From positions 434,001 to 498,000 of the forward strand of contig NZ_LVYD01000002.1 in the NCBI RefSeq assembly GCF_002077945.1: a stretch of DNA of 64,000 nucleotides, given 5' to 3'. The notes beneath the pieces were generated by a model. That model had not been told where the DNA came from, did not search any database, and saw only the letters and a program-made list of their open reading frames with translations. The stretch's first letter is position 1. Every line of letters starts with the position of its first letter. This DNA comes from Niastella vici. GTDB taxonomy: Bacteria; Bacteroidota; Bacteroidia; Chitinophagales; Chitinophagaceae. Shown here piece by piece: positions 37,701 to 48,700 of this stretch. A program made the translations under genes and the position numbers.

Positions 37701-38964
37701 TGATCAACGGGGAGTAATCGCCGGTAAGATGCAGATCGGTTTTACCCGGTACAGTGAAACTGGTATTAAATGTTGGCAGGTAAGAAGCCGATGCACCGGT
37801 AACGGTTACATTCTGCATGGAGCCGGTAACAATACTTGCGGGCGCATAGGCGCCGGAATCATAAGTTACCTCAGCTATTTGCATATCTACTGCGCCCGTG
37901 GGATAGTTCTTGCCAAAAATAAAACGGGGTGTTGCGGCAAACCGCTTTACCGATAATTCAGCAATGGAATAAAGAGCAGTAGGCCCTGTAAATGTAATAT
38001 AGTAAGTGGCGGATGTTGGCGCAGTAAAAATAAAGTCGTTCTTTTTAAGGGCCCTCACCGTGGTAGAGGTGGTGAGCGTTTGCGTGGCAATACGGCCGCT
38101 TGCGGCAGTGGTAGTGCCAATGCCTACTGTCATGCTTGAGCCGGGCGTACCGTTCGAGATATAGGCATACAGCATCGACAGGTCGTAGGTAACACCGGCC
38201 TCAAGCGTTACAGGGTAACTGTATACCGTGCTGCTATAGCTGCCGTCCCACCGCAGGAACAGGATGCGGCCCGTATACGTGGAGCCATTGTAGGTATGCA
38301 GGTTGCTGCCCGATGAGGCATTGATATCAAGGTAGCGCGAGGTACCTGCCGTAGTGGAATTGGCCACTGCAAACAGCGTGGTGGATGTGGGGTTCAGGAT
38401 CCATCCATAATCGCTGGGTTTACCGGTGTTATTGGGCGCTATACCTGCCCAGTTGGGGACCAACGAGGTATCGCTATTGGTATTTACCACGGTATCGATC
38501 TCTGCGCCGGCGGCAATATTCCTTATTTGTGAAAGGGGCTGCGATTGAATATAAGCCCCGTTTTGATAAATATGCGCCGAATCATTTTTAACGGCAATTC
38601 GAATGGTATAGTCCTGCCCCGCCCCTGAAGCAGTCAATGCAGTGCTGCCGCTGAGCGGCGCCGTGTATTTCAAATTGGCCGCATCGAGCGAAAGGCGAAA
38701 GCCCTTTAACAGCTCATTGCGTCCTTCTATATCCATGCCGCGCCCGGTGGCGGAATTCACCCTGCCTGTCAACTCAATGGTGTACGCAGCCGGGAGCGTA
38801 TGCGGTTTTACAACAGTGTCTTCCTGGGTAGCGTTGGTAAATGTTCTGGTAGTGGAAAGAAGGGTTTCACTTAAAGTACCCTTTGCAGGCAGGTTAGGCG
38901 CCTGTGCAAACAAGCATATTTTGCACAGGCACAACATAACCAGCACGAATAAAGTTTTATTCAT
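34753..38964 (-). CDS. GH128 glycosidase with FN3, LamG and T9SS sorting domains
   Basis: 1403 residues. The signal peptide ends LFAQ. An N-terminal beta-rich region of about 500 residues is followed by a GH128 (Glyco_hydro_cc) catalytic domain at about 560-800, with acid/base Glu638 in LSGFNEPDQSDQSN and nucleophile Glu729 in PLWITEWNNG. Two fibronectin-III domains follow (about 905-1000 and 1005-1090), then a LamG/concanavalin-like domain (about 1100-1290) and a type A T9SS C-terminal domain (RLYPNPVQQQLIVRV ... GMYYVQV). GH128 enzymes are endo- or exo-beta-1,3-glucanases. It is the last gene of the tandem SusCD operon and is exported through T9SS to the surface or medium. Confidence 0.88.
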   Translation of the reverse strand: MNKTLFVLVMLCLCKICLFAQAPNLPAKGTLSETLLSTTRTFTNATQEDTVVKPHTLPAAYTIELTGRVNSATGRGMDIEGRNELLKGFRLSLDAANLKYTAPLSGSTALTASGAGQDYTIRIAVKNDSAHIYQNGAYIQSQPLSQIRNIAAGAEIDTVVNTNSDTSLVPNWAGIAPNNTGKPSDYGWILNPTSTTLFAVANSTTAGTSRYLDINASSGSNLHTYNGSTYTGRILFLRWDGSYSSTVYSYPVTLEAGVTYDLSMLYAYISNGTPGSSMTVGIGTTTAASGRIATQTLTTSTTVRALKKNDFIFTAPTSATYYITFTGPTALYSIAELSVKRFAATPRFIFGKNYPTGAVDMQIAEVTYDSGAYAPASIVTGSMQNVTVTGASASYLPTFNTSFTVPGKTDLHLTGDYSPLINSTVALNSNDAWLIFDNVPPATVTANWLSKVTINGVSAANNANVRVAIYKNGTAVIPNGNVTSQAALDVFTQPSLAGNTTSYEINTYHDSLAAFDNRIRSFKLHRGYMATMANNADGSGYSRVFVANDSDLIVNAMPQGLDTTVSFIRVFKWDWVSKKGKAGWDPNKLNCTWYYDWNIAGSSSSNYNYVAIRQNGGWPSWSSINSKTGINHLSGFNEPDQSDQSNLTVDQAVSYWPDFMQSGYRIGSPAPANPESSWITNFLAKTDSLDYRVDYVAIHCYWGGQTPSQWYSRLKAIYDRVKRPLWITEWNNGANWTTETWPTDTTLALQKQLSDIKGILQVLDTTSFVERYAEYDWVQYKRSLVLADTLTPAGKYYAADKSNFAYNPAKAFVHTWKLVGPPLTNSINGDDYFKTTLTFKDMNGETGLNYVLERLIDGRDTGFIGINTFTGYAYSSTISFIDSVFDKATYRIKAYAKDGTTYAYGRSLVITRDAAPVAPTSLTGTVLSATQDSIIWNAGSNARSYNLKRSLSASGPFTTILSRTTQLQYMDTALSPSTTYYYVITSLNSAGESANSTVLQLTTNALVTPASVLNPNAASGDNQIALTWDFQYDAKYEISRASSATGTYTVIASNINAIRYEDKTASNGATYYYKVVAYNNAGRSPETAVLSGTPVAGQHLYLAFDETSGTFARDAWGGYHGALAATASHTTGNSGSSVKLNGTSTSYVSLGAGLLAPLNDFTISTWVRMDSLATWMRIFDFGTGTAQYMFLSPQASVSGGVSTVRFAIKNGGAEQQVNYSYTWALNTWTHLAIRRLGDTVKLYVNGQNVAANTGVTIKPSDLGSTSLNYIGKSQFSDPYLNGAVDEFRIYNYALSEQNISNLANLMPLALTAAKVNTRAPIVKDEDKQIRLYPNPVQQQLIVRVSRVDKAAMVQVYNAMGVLVLSKSLMNNTTYLPMKNLTAGMYYVQVVNGQQRLIKEMMKE

Positions 38965-39017
38965 ACAGATTGTTTATCGTTAGTAAATGGTATTGTTTGA
39001 CTAGTGTGTTTATTGTA

Positions 39018-40811
39018 TTACCACCCCGGGTTCTGCACCATCAAAGGCATTTTCCGTATTTCCGCATCCGGTATGGGCAACAGGTACATTTCTGGACGAA
39101 ATACGTGTTGGCGAATGGTATTTTCAACCGTATACGTAAACGTTAACCCTACACCTGTGGTCAATGAACCGGCGCTTCCCACCCGGGCCACATGCATCAC
39201 CTTGTTGTAACCGGTCGCCGTGCCATTGTACAGGGTCATGGCTATCTTCCAGCGGCGGATATCATTCCAGCGATGATCTTCATAGGCCAGTTCTATTCTT
39301 CTTTCGTTCTGAATGAACGCACGCATTTCGGCCTGCGTCATGCTGGGGTTCATGCCATACATATTGTCGATACCGGGATTAATGCCTGCTCTTGCGCGCA
39401 GCTCAACCAGCTTTGGATAAGCCAACGCGGTTTGACCGGTTTCATTGATCGCTTCGGCATAGTTCAACAGTATTTCGGCATACCGCATAATGGGCCATGT
39501 TCTGTCGGGACCGGCAGCACTGCCACCATAGGAGGCGGAGCTGTCGCACATTTTACGGATGTAGTAGCCGGTATTTGTTCCTGCCACGTATTTATCATTG
39601 GTTTCACCAGTGCCGGTAAACGTCCACACAAAATCCTGCGCATTTGAATTGGTAGCATATCTACTGCCATTATAGATCAACGTATAACGGAAACGTGGGT
39701 CCCTGTTGGCGTAAGGATTAGCGGCGTCATAGCCTGAGGTAGCATCGGTAATGGATTTCCCGTTTATCATGGGAAAACATTCTGCCAGGTTGTGTGTTCC
39801 TCTTGTATAATTGGCGCCGCTGCGGGTGGGCGGGTTGTATACATACTCGAAGTCTTTATTCGAGGGGCGGTACTTTCCGAAGATGATCTCGTTATTCACG
39901 CGGCTGATGAACATTTTATAGAACCCGAACCCTGCCTGCGTGGTATTATCTACATTCAATGCATAATAACCTGAATTGATCACTGCCTGGGCCGCATCGG
40001 CAGCAGCCTGCCAGCGGCTTACACTATACGTGGGATAGCTTACCACTGCGGCAATGCCAGCATCGGTGGTATTGGCCCCGCCATTGAACAGCGGACTGGC
40101 GGCATACAACAACAACCGCGATTTCAAACCCAAGCAGGTGCCTTTGGTAACGCGTCCGTAATCGAGGTTATCATATCCTGCCGGGTAAGCAGCGCCCGGT
40201 GTTGGCAACAGAGCGGCAGCGGCATCCAGCTCATTCGATACATAAGTTACCAGGTCGGCATAATTTGCCCGGGGAAAATTCAGCTTGTCAGTGATCACGA
40301 ATACTGAATCGCCTACATTGGGCACGCCGCCATAAGCGCTCATCAACTGCATGTAATACCAGGCGCGCAGGCACCGGGCCTCGCCCTGCATTCTCGACTG
40401 CATGGTTGCCGATAAAGGGGTTACAGGCAAATTCCTCAACAGCATATTGCAACGGCGGATATTGGTATAGGGTACAGACCAAAAATCGATCATCGTAGGG
40501 TTGGTAGTGCCCAGGTTGGTGGCCGATAAGGTGCCCTGGTACAACATCACCGAAGGCCGGTAAGCAGCGCTGTACGTATACTCGCCATCATCGACCGATT
40601 GCTCGGTATTCCCGTGCGTATCCCATCGTTGTTTATTGAAGGTGAAACCGATGTCGCCATAAATGCCATTCAAAAACTGAATGGTGCGAAGACTGTCTGA
40701 AAACACCTGTGTTTCATCGAGGCCGGCCGTTTTATTTTCAAGAAAGCCTTCCGATTTGGTGCAGGAGGCGAATATTACCCCAACAGCCAGTATGGTCAGT
40801 AATTTCTTCAT
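39018..40811 (-). CDS. SusD/RagB-family lipoprotein (PUL 2, pair B)
   Basis: 597 residues from the ATG at 40811, preceded by AAAAGAGAA; the upstream frame to 40832 lacks a signal. Lipobox FASC (Cys about 17). SusD N-terminal TPR segment (EARCLRAWYYMQLMSAYGGV) and C-terminal signature (AEILLNYAEAINETGQ; NERRIELAYEDHRWNDIRRW; PIPDAEIRKMPLMVQNPGW) are intact. It pairs with the SusC at 40878-44000 (66 bp upstream) and binds glycan at the surface. Confidence 0.95.
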   Translation of the reverse strand: MKKLLTILAVGVIFASCTKSEGFLENKTAGLDETQVFSDSLRTIQFLNGIYGDIGFTFNKQRWDTHGNTEQSVDDGEYTYSAAYRPSVMLYQGTLSATNLGTTNPTMIDFWSVPYTNIRRCNMLLRNLPVTPLSATMQSRMQGEARCLRAWYYMQLMSAYGGVPNVGDSVFVITDKLNFPRANYADLVTYVSNELDAAAALLPTPGAAYPAGYDNLDYGRVTKGTCLGLKSRLLLYAASPLFNGGANTTDAGIAAVVSYPTYSVSRWQAAADAAQAVINSGYYALNVDNTTQAGFGFYKMFISRVNNEIIFGKYRPSNKDFEYVYNPPTRSGANYTRGTHNLAECFPMINGKSITDATSGYDAANPYANRDPRFRYTLIYNGSRYATNSNAQDFVWTFTGTGETNDKYVAGTNTGYYIRKMCDSSASYGGSAAGPDRTWPIMRYAEILLNYAEAINETGQTALAYPKLVELRARAGINPGIDNMYGMNPSMTQAEMRAFIQNERRIELAYEDHRWNDIRRWKIAMTLYNGTATGYNKVMHVARVGSAGSLTTGVGLTFTYTVENTIRQHVFRPEMYLLPIPDAEIRKMPLMVQNPGW

Positions 40812-40877
40812 TTCTCTTTTATAGTTATACATCTGAAATTAGTTTTGTTAAGTACACCTGGTAGTCATGTTCTTCGC

Positions 40878-43800
40878 TCAGAACGTAGCGCTTATTCCAA
40901 AGTTGATGATGCGCTGAGGCGGATAAGTTACCCGGTCGGTACCCGAGGTAATTTCCGGATCGAGCTGGTACAGTTTGCTCAGTTTCGTCCAGGTGAACAG
41001 GTTGTACCCGTTGCTGTAGATCCTGATATCTTTCATCCGGAGCCTTTTCAACCAGGAAGCAGGTAAGGTGTAGCCAAATTCTGCTGTTTTTAATCGGATA
41101 TAATCGCCTGGCAGCAGCCAGAAGGTTGATACGTTGGCCCGGGTATCGCTGATGCCGGGAATAAATGTAAGGCGGGGGTATTTGGCATTGTCGCCCAGTT
41201 CAGGTGTCCATGCCTGTTGATGAACCGAAGTAAGGTTGGAACCGAAAGCCTGGATGGCTTCGCCGCCGCCACGCACATAAAAGTTGGCAGCGCCCTGGAA
41301 AAATACGCCTATGTTAAATCCTTTGTAACGAAGGCTTAGGTGAATGCCCGCTGTTGTATTGGGAATATTCGAGTAGCCCTGTACTTTTTGATCGTAGCCG
41401 TCTATTACGCCGTCGCCGTTGAGGTCGGCATATTTAAGGTCGCCGGGGCGTACGGTTTGCCCGGGTTTGGGACTTTTTACGATATCGGCGCTGTCTTTAT
41501 AAAACCCAACAAACGAGTATACGCGCTGCATGCCAATACTGTGCCCTGTATACGACATCCAGTCGTATTTATAAGAAGGTTCGTCCTGCTCCAGGATCTT
41601 GTTTACAGCATAGGAATATGTGCCCTTCACGGCAAAGCTGAAATCTTTCCCGATATTGCCATTGTAGTTCACTTCCACTTCCCAACCCTTATTGTTCACC
41701 TTGCCCAGGTTTACCGGGGGAAGGGTTTGCCCGAAAGCAGCCGACATGGAAGAACTTCTGTCGGTAAGGATATCGTACCGGTTATTATTGAAATAATCAA
41801 CTGTAGCGGAAAGCCTGTTGTTGAACAGGGCGAGCTCCAGACCAATGTCGAGTTTCTTTTCTTTCTCCCAGCTCACGTCCGAATTACCAAGCGTTCCTTC
41901 ATAAATGGCGCTGCTGGTATTGGCGCTGGGATTACCGAAGTACACCGCGCCGCCCGAGGTGTTCCAGGTAGGCAGGTAATAGTAGCTATACTTGTTACCA
42001 ATTTTGTCGTTGCCCACCAGTCCATACGAAGCGCGCAGTTTCAGGCGGTCAACAAAATGAACATTATCCTTGAAGAATTCTTCTTCCGAAATATTCCATC
42101 CCGCAGATGCCGCCGGGAAGAACCCGAAACGATGGTCTTTGGCAAAACGGTCGGACCCATTATATGCGCCGTTCAGTTCAAACAGGTATTTCATATGATA
42201 ATCGTACCCTATTCTTCCTGTAAAGCCCCGGAAATTATTGGGAATGAAATTATAACTGGCGGTGGTGTTCCTTTTCAATACCGAATTCTGGCTCATAAGG
42301 AACAGTCCATACACATGGTGTGTGTTATCAAAGGTCCTGTCGTAATTGAGCGCCACCTGTGTAGTGAGGTTGCGAATGGTACTGCCGCCAGAAGCGCCGC
42401 GGACCAACCGGCGAACCCGGTAAATATTCGTATTGCGGGCCGCATAGGTATTGGCAACAGGATTATAAATAAAAGAGGGAAAATCGCCGCCTATCATGCT
42501 AACGGTATATTTGTTATCCGGATCTCCATAGGTGGAAGCATAAGAAAGCGTTCCTTTCAAAGAAAGGCCGCGTGTAACAAAATCGAGTTTCTGGTTAACC
42601 ACACTGGCCAGGTTCATATTGTTCTCGAAAGTTCTTGTGTAACCCAGGTAGGTTAATCGGCCCACTACATTGTTCACATCATAGGCGGTGCCGCCGGTAC
42701 CGGGACTTTTTTGCCACTGGCTGTAGCCAAACGACCCATCGGGGTTATATACCGGATAGGCAAAGGGCGCCAGGGTTAAAAAGCTGCTGTAATCATAGAA
42801 CAGGTCGTTATAACCGTTGGGGCTGTTTACCTGCGGCTGGTTGATCTGGCTGATATTACCGGAAAGATCTAACCGCAGATCGGTGGTGCCTGTTGCTTTG
42901 ATATCGAGGTTTGAGCGATAGTTGTAACGCTGGCTATAGTAATTGTTATTGATGCCTACCTTGCTGCTGAAATCCTTTACCATACCATCCTGGTAAAGAT
43001 ACCCGGTGGAAATAAAGTATTTCACTTTTTCGGTTCCGCCCGAGATATCGAAATTACCGCGGTATTGCCTGCTGAATTTTTTGAACAATACTTCTCTCCA
43101 GTTCACATCAGGGTGTCCGTAAGGATCGGTATGGTCTCTGTAAGCGGCCAGGTCGGCATCGGAGAAATAAGCGTTGCCGCCATCATTTAAACTGGCCTGG
43201 TTATACAGCTTGGCCGATTCATACGCATTGAGGTAATGCGGAATAATATCGGGTTGTTGCAGACTGGTTTCACCGCGAAAAGCAATTTGCGGCGTGCTGA
43301 TCTTACCCCTGCGGGTAGCTACCAGCACTACCCCATTGGCGCCGCGTACACCGTAAACGGCCGTTGTAGAGGCATCTTTTAAAATAGAGATCGATTCAAT
43401 TTCATTGGGATCGAGCCGGGCGAATTGCTCGTAGGAAAATTCAATATCATCTACAACGATCAGCGGCGAATTACTGCCGGTGTTATAGGAACTCACTCCA
43501 CGAATATAAAAATCTGCGCCATCGGCGCCTGGTTTTCCCGAAGTTTGCTGGGAAAAGAAACCGGGCAGCCTTCCGGCCAATGTGTTCTGAACGCTTGCTG
43601 TAGGGTTATCACGCAGTTCCTTACCCGCAACAACGCTTACCGCCCCGGTCAGCGTTGCTTTTCTCTGCCGGCCGTAACCAACCACAATAACATCCGACAA
43701 ACCACCGCCTTTGAATTTCATGGTCACCGGCATTTCACTGCCCCCCACTTTCACATCCTGTGTTTCGTAGTCGACCATCGAGATCGTCAACGTATTGGAA

Positions 43801-44000
43801 TTGCCTCTTAAGGTTATTTTAAAACGCCCCGAGGCATTGGTAGAGGTAGCATTGCCCACTATGCCTTTTTCAATAACGTTGGCGCCTATAATGCCGGCAC
43901 CGCTTGAATCTGTGACAATACCGGTTACCTGCCGCTGTGCATAGGAAGTAAATCCCAACAGCAATACCGGAATAATAATGTATATAATGCGTTTCATCAT
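40878..44000 (-). CDS. SusC/RagA-family TonB-linked transporter (PUL 2, pair B)
   Basis: 1040 residues. The signal peptide ends TSYAQ. Carboxypeptidase-regulatory-like domain (RQVTGIVTDSSGAGIIGANV), signature LSDVIVVGYGRQRKATLTGA, plug (IRGVSSYNTGSNSPLIVVDD; TTAVYGVRGANGVVLVATRR) and barrel ending NFGISATF. It starts 42 bp after the SusD of pair A, so both pairs form one operon. Predicted to import beta-1,3-gluco-oligosaccharides, judged from the enzymes in the locus. Confidence 0.95.
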   Translation of the reverse strand: MMKRIIYIIIPVLLLGFTSYAQRQVTGIVTDSSGAGIIGANVIEKGIVGNATSTNASGRFKITLRGNSNTLTISMVDYETQDVKVGGSEMPVTMKFKGGGLSDVIVVGYGRQRKATLTGAVSVVAGKELRDNPTASVQNTLAGRLPGFFSQQTSGKPGADGADFYIRGVSSYNTGSNSPLIVVDDIEFSYEQFARLDPNEIESISILKDASTTAVYGVRGANGVVLVATRRGKISTPQIAFRGETSLQQPDIIPHYLNAYESAKLYNQASLNDGGNAYFSDADLAAYRDHTDPYGHPDVNWREVLFKKFSRQYRGNFDISGGTEKVKYFISTGYLYQDGMVKDFSSKVGINNNYYSQRYNYRSNLDIKATGTTDLRLDLSGNISQINQPQVNSPNGYNDLFYDYSSFLTLAPFAYPVYNPDGSFGYSQWQKSPGTGGTAYDVNNVVGRLTYLGYTRTFENNMNLASVVNQKLDFVTRGLSLKGTLSYASTYGDPDNKYTVSMIGGDFPSFIYNPVANTYAARNTNIYRVRRLVRGASGGSTIRNLTTQVALNYDRTFDNTHHVYGLFLMSQNSVLKRNTTASYNFIPNNFRGFTGRIGYDYHMKYLFELNGAYNGSDRFAKDHRFGFFPAASAGWNISEEEFFKDNVHFVDRLKLRASYGLVGNDKIGNKYSYYYLPTWNTSGGAVYFGNPSANTSSAIYEGTLGNSDVSWEKEKKLDIGLELALFNNRLSATVDYFNNNRYDILTDRSSSMSAAFGQTLPPVNLGKVNNKGWEVEVNYNGNIGKDFSFAVKGTYSYAVNKILEQDEPSYKYDWMSYTGHSIGMQRVYSFVGFYKDSADIVKSPKPGQTVRPGDLKYADLNGDGVIDGYDQKVQGYSNIPNTTAGIHLSLRYKGFNIGVFFQGAANFYVRGGGEAIQAFGSNLTSVHQQAWTPELGDNAKYPRLTFIPGISDTRANVSTFWLLPGDYIRLKTAEFGYTLPASWLKRLRMKDIRIYSNGYNLFTWTKLSKLYQLDPEITSGTDRVTYPPQRIINFGISATF

Positions 44001-44042
44001 TTTAGCTTTTTGAAGAAGTTTATTAAATCCATATTGCCCTGC

Positions 44043-45755
44043 TTACCACCCTTCGTTCTGCACCAGTTTGGGATTTTTCGATATTTCGTCATAAGGAATA
44101 GGCATATGGTATAACCTGTTCTGGAAAGCCGGAGTTGTTACAGTGACTACCTGGTAGGTAAGCGGCGTTCCATTGGTGATCTTCATACCGGTAATGGGTG
44201 TACTCATAACCTGAGCGGCAATTTTCCACCGGCGCAGGTCCCAAAAACGATGTTCTTCAAAAGCCAGTTCAATGCGGCGTTCATTTCTTATGAGATCACG
44301 CATTTCTGTTTGTGTTATACCAACCCTGATGCCATACCGGTTACTGCTGCCTGCAGTGATACCGGCGCGCGCCCTTAGTTTTATGATCTCGGCCACTGCA
44401 TTTTCCACCTGTCCCAGTTCATTCAATGCTTCGGCATTGGTGAGCAAAATTTCTGCAAACCTGAAAATGGGAAAATTGTGGCTCTGGTTCGAGAAAGCAG
44501 TGCTTGTAGTGAAGTTGCCGAGGAATTTTCGCAGGTAATAACCTGTTCTTGTTTGCACCTGGGCTGTTGCCGGATTATCGGGTTTATCTACGCCGCCCTG
44601 GTAAGTTTGCACTGCGCGGTTCAACCAGGTCAATCCGTTATAAAAAACAGTGGCGCCGAGGCGCGGGTCTCTTCCCGTGTAAGGAGCAGCTGCGTTATAG
44701 CCCGAAGAGGCATCGGTAATAGCCAATCCGTTATTCATGGGAAATGCATCTACCAGGTTTTGTGTTGGACTGGTAAGCCCATAGCATTGCACATTTGAAA
44801 CAACATAGCCAACAGGTGTTTGATAGGTTTCAAGCAGCGAGTTATTGGCGTTCTGTTTTGCAAAAATGAGCTCGGTATTCTTTTTATTGATGAACACATT
44901 GATAAAACCTGCGGGCGCCGTTCCGCTGGTCACCAGGGTATAATATCCCAATGCTTTAAATTCTGTTACCGCATCTGCCACTTTTTGCCAGCGGGTGGCG
45001 TCGGCAACGGGATAACCGGTCAGCGCTTTTTTCGTTGCATCACTTTCAACACCGCCGCCGTTAAACAACGGGCTTGCAGCATACAGCAATACGCGGCATT
45101 TCAGGGCAACGGCTGCGCCTTTTGAAGCATGCCCCCACTCCGCATCGGCGGCAGGATCGGCACGTAAACTGTCTTTGATAGCCGTGCACTCGTTGACGAT
45201 ATAGTCAACAGTTTGGGCATAGGTGGCACGCGGAATTTCGATATTGTCGTTCAATCCCAAAACCGTATCACCCAGCAGGGGTACGCCACCATATCTTTTC
45301 AGTAATTCCCAATAGAAATAAGCTCTTAAAAACCTTGCTTCGGCTTTCCAGTATTGCATATTGGTAGCTGAAATGGGCGTTCTCACAACATATTTCAGAA
45401 AAATATTGGCCCCGCGAATGCCATACCAGGCGTTCTTCCAGTAAGGATCGGGGTTATTGGTAAGGCTTACGGTGCCCTTTGAATAATTCTCTACCGTTGC
45501 GTTCAACCGGGAAGGCAGCGCATCATCGGTACCGGCATCCAGGTAGTCACCGTCGACCCAGTTATAACCGGCGGGCAGGTAGGTATAGATGTTATTCAGG
45601 TCATAGGCCGTTACCGTACCATTTTTATCGAGCGAGTCGAATGTAAGATCGGAAGTAAACCAGTCTTTGGGCTCGGTTTCATATTTCCGGCAGGAGCCCG
45701 TCATAACCATTAGTCCCGACACGAATATGGAAAGAAATAAAATTGAATTTTTCAT
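44043..45755 (-). CDS. SusD/RagB-family lipoprotein (PUL 2, pair A)
   Basis: 570 residues. Lipobox region MTGSC (Cys about 22). SusD segments: EARFLRAYFYWELLKRYGGV, AEILLTNAEALNELGQ, NERRIELAFEEHRFWDLRRW and MPIPYDEISKNPKLVQNEGW at the C-terminus. It starts 11 bp after its SusC partner. It is only loosely similar to the pair B SusD outside the signature regions, so the two pairs probably bind different glycan lengths or linkages (inference). Confidence 0.95.
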   Translation of the reverse strand: MKNSILFLSIFVSGLMVMTGSCRKYETEPKDWFTSDLTFDSLDKNGTVTAYDLNNIYTYLPAGYNWVDGDYLDAGTDDALPSRLNATVENYSKGTVSLTNNPDPYWKNAWYGIRGANIFLKYVVRTPISATNMQYWKAEARFLRAYFYWELLKRYGGVPLLGDTVLGLNDNIEIPRATYAQTVDYIVNECTAIKDSLRADPAADAEWGHASKGAAVALKCRVLLYAASPLFNGGGVESDATKKALTGYPVADATRWQKVADAVTEFKALGYYTLVTSGTAPAGFINVFINKKNTELIFAKQNANNSLLETYQTPVGYVVSNVQCYGLTSPTQNLVDAFPMNNGLAITDASSGYNAAAPYTGRDPRLGATVFYNGLTWLNRAVQTYQGGVDKPDNPATAQVQTRTGYYLRKFLGNFTTSTAFSNQSHNFPIFRFAEILLTNAEALNELGQVENAVAEIIKLRARAGITAGSSNRYGIRVGITQTEMRDLIRNERRIELAFEEHRFWDLRRWKIAAQVMSTPITGMKITNGTPLTYQVVTVTTPAFQNRLYHMPIPYDEISKNPKLVQNEGW

Positions 45756-45766
45756 AAACAGCTCCC

Positions 45767-48700
45767 TTAAAATTTAATGTTGAGGCCAAAGTTTACCAAT
45801 CGTTGAACAGGATAACCGCCGGAAAAAGATTCAGGGTCCCTGTCTTTGAAATCGGCCCTGGCCCAGGTCAATAAATTATAGCCATTGGCAAACACGCGTA
45901 CGGTTTGCAAGCGTATTTTACGGATCAGCGATCCGGGCAGCGAATACCCGATCTCTGCATTTTTCAGTCGCACGAAATTGTCGTTCCGCATCCAGTACGA
46001 AGAGATAGCCTGGTTATTGATGTTAGTACCATAGCTTAACCGGGGGTACGTGGCGCCGGCTGCATTGGCAGGCGTCCACCGGCCCAGGTTCTCACTCCAT
46101 GCCTGGCCTAAACCATTACTGGGGAAGGCCCAGTAATAGCTGCCGGCCATATAAGCCTGAATGTTCCTTACACCTTGCAACACCGCGCTGATGTCGAAAC
46201 CTTTCCAGCTTACGCCGAAGGAGATGCCATAAAATAAAAGTGGTTTGGACGTGCCTATGGCAGTTTGATCGTTCTGATCAATAACCCCATCGGCATTCAT
46301 GTCTTTGTATTTGATATCGCCCAATTGTGGTTTATAGCCAACCGTGGTGGCATGGGTGTTAAGCTCGTCGGCAGATTGATACAAGCCTTCGGCGAGGTAG
46401 CCGAAAGACTGCCCAACATGCCGCCCGGTTCTTTTCATCCAGTCGTAAGGCCGGTCTACTTCATCGGCGTACAGTACTTTCGATTGAATAGTTGAAATAT
46501 TGGCAGCAATGTAGTATTGCCATTTCTTATCGGTGTGTTGCCAGGTTAGCTGGCCCTCCCAACCGGAATACAGGTTCTTCCCAATGTTTTCATCAGGATA
46601 ATCGTTACCCAGCATCGTACTGTTCTGACCACGCTGCATAACAATGTCGTAATTTTTGTTGCGGTAATATTCTACTTTAAAGGCCAGTTGTTTTTTGAGC
46701 ACGTCGCCGCTGAGGCCAATATTCAATTTGCTGGCTTTTTCAAAAGTTATGTTGGGATTGGCAAGGGTGCCTTCGGTGATGGTGGTAACGCCGCCGGCGC
46801 TTGTACCAAAGTAATAACCGGGCCCATCATAAAAACGGGGATAGTATACAAAGTAACCCGGCTTATCCCATCCTGTTTTGCCATAAGAGCCATAGAGTTT
46901 CAAAGACGACACGAATGGAACATTGGCCATAAAGGCTTCCTGGTCTATATTCCAGCCCAACCCAATGGCCGGAAAAAAGCCCCGTTTGGTACTGCCATTG
47001 GTGGGATACCTGTTAGAACCGTTGTAGCCCCAGCTGCCTTCCACCATATAACGGCCTTTATAATTATAGGCCACACGCCCCGACATACCTGTGATAGTAT
47101 AAGGCAGATCGTATCCATTGGAAGTATTATAGCGGTTAACCAGTACAATGGCATTGATACCATTATCATTAAAAGTTTTATCGTAGCCAAGGCTGAATTC
47201 TTCATAATCGACCCTGCCCATGTAATCGATGCCATTTGAATTTCCCTGCGTACCATTGGTTCCGAATTGCGAATAAGACGAACCATTCTTCTGGAACACA
47301 GCAAACGATTTGGAACGGATGATGGATTCAGAAAGGCTTCCGTAATAAGCTACTTTGGCTTTTGTCCACAAGCCGGGTAATAATTCATCGAGCGTACGTT
47401 TCAGGTAAACATTCACCAGCACATCTCTTTTGTACGTTTGGCGATAACCCGTGGCTACCGTTTGCGCCCAGATGTTGTTCTGGTAGATCTGGCTGCCACC
47501 CAACGAACCGTTCTGATTTAAAATGGGATAGGCATTGGCAGGCGTAAGCAGTAAACTGGAAAGAATGGCACTGGTGGTGGCGCCGGGTTCGTTTGCATTT
47601 TGAATGCGGCCCAGTAAATAAATGCCACCGGTGAGTTTGCGGGTAATATTTACATCGACATTCGAGCGAATGACATAGCTCCTGAAATTATTATTGGTGT
47701 TATAAGAGTTGCTGTCGACCGTTTTAAAAAATCCCGACTGGTTTACATGTTCTACCGAAACAAAATACCTGGCAAATTTGCTTCCGCCCCTTGTGCTCAA
47801 GGTGTAGCGATTGAGCATGGAGCTGTTCTTGGTGATCTCTTTCCAGTAATTTACATCGGGATAACTGTAAGGATCGGTATGGTTTTGATAAGCATCGAGG
47901 GCCGTTTGGGAATAATATAACCCCGAGTTGGCGCTGTCGATGCCATCGTTACGAAGCGCCTCATTGTGCAGGCGTGCATAATCGTAAGCATTCAGGGCCT
48001 TCGGATAACCGAGCGGCTGCTGAGTGGCAGTTTGTACGGTCAATGAAACCTGCTGTTTTCCTTCAATGCCTTTTTTGGTAGTTACCAGAATGGCGCCGGC
48101 CGAACCGCTTACGCCCAGCATGGCCAGGGCGCTGGCATCTTTCAAAACGGTCACCGATTCAATTTCTTCGAGGTCATATTGCGTAAGCCCGGTAACTACA
48201 CCATCTACAATGATCACGGGCGACTGGCCTCTTAAATTAAAAGAAGCCCCATCGGCGCCGGGCTGGCCCGACAATTGAAACAAATTCAACCCCGCCATTC
48301 TGCCGGCAAGCGCATTGCCAAAAGTTGTTACCGGCGATTTCATAAGGTCATTATTATATACAGCATCTGCTGAAGAAACATTCAACCGTTGAGGCACAGT
48401 GGAATATAACAACTGAACAGGCTGCGGGCTTTTCAGTGGTACCAGCATATATTCATAATCCAGGGCAATGGAAAAGGAGTTATTTTCCCCCAATACATAT
48501 TCTTTATCCTTAAAACCGGCTTTGGAAATAATAATGGTGGCGCCGGCATTTGCCTCGATGGTAAAAACACCGTTTTGGTCGGTTTTTGCGGATATGTCGG
48601 TACCAGCCACTTTAACCAATGCCCCTGCTACGGGTGAATTGGTATTATCGAATACGGTGCCGGTATACTTTTGCGCAAGGCAACCGGCATAGCATGGATC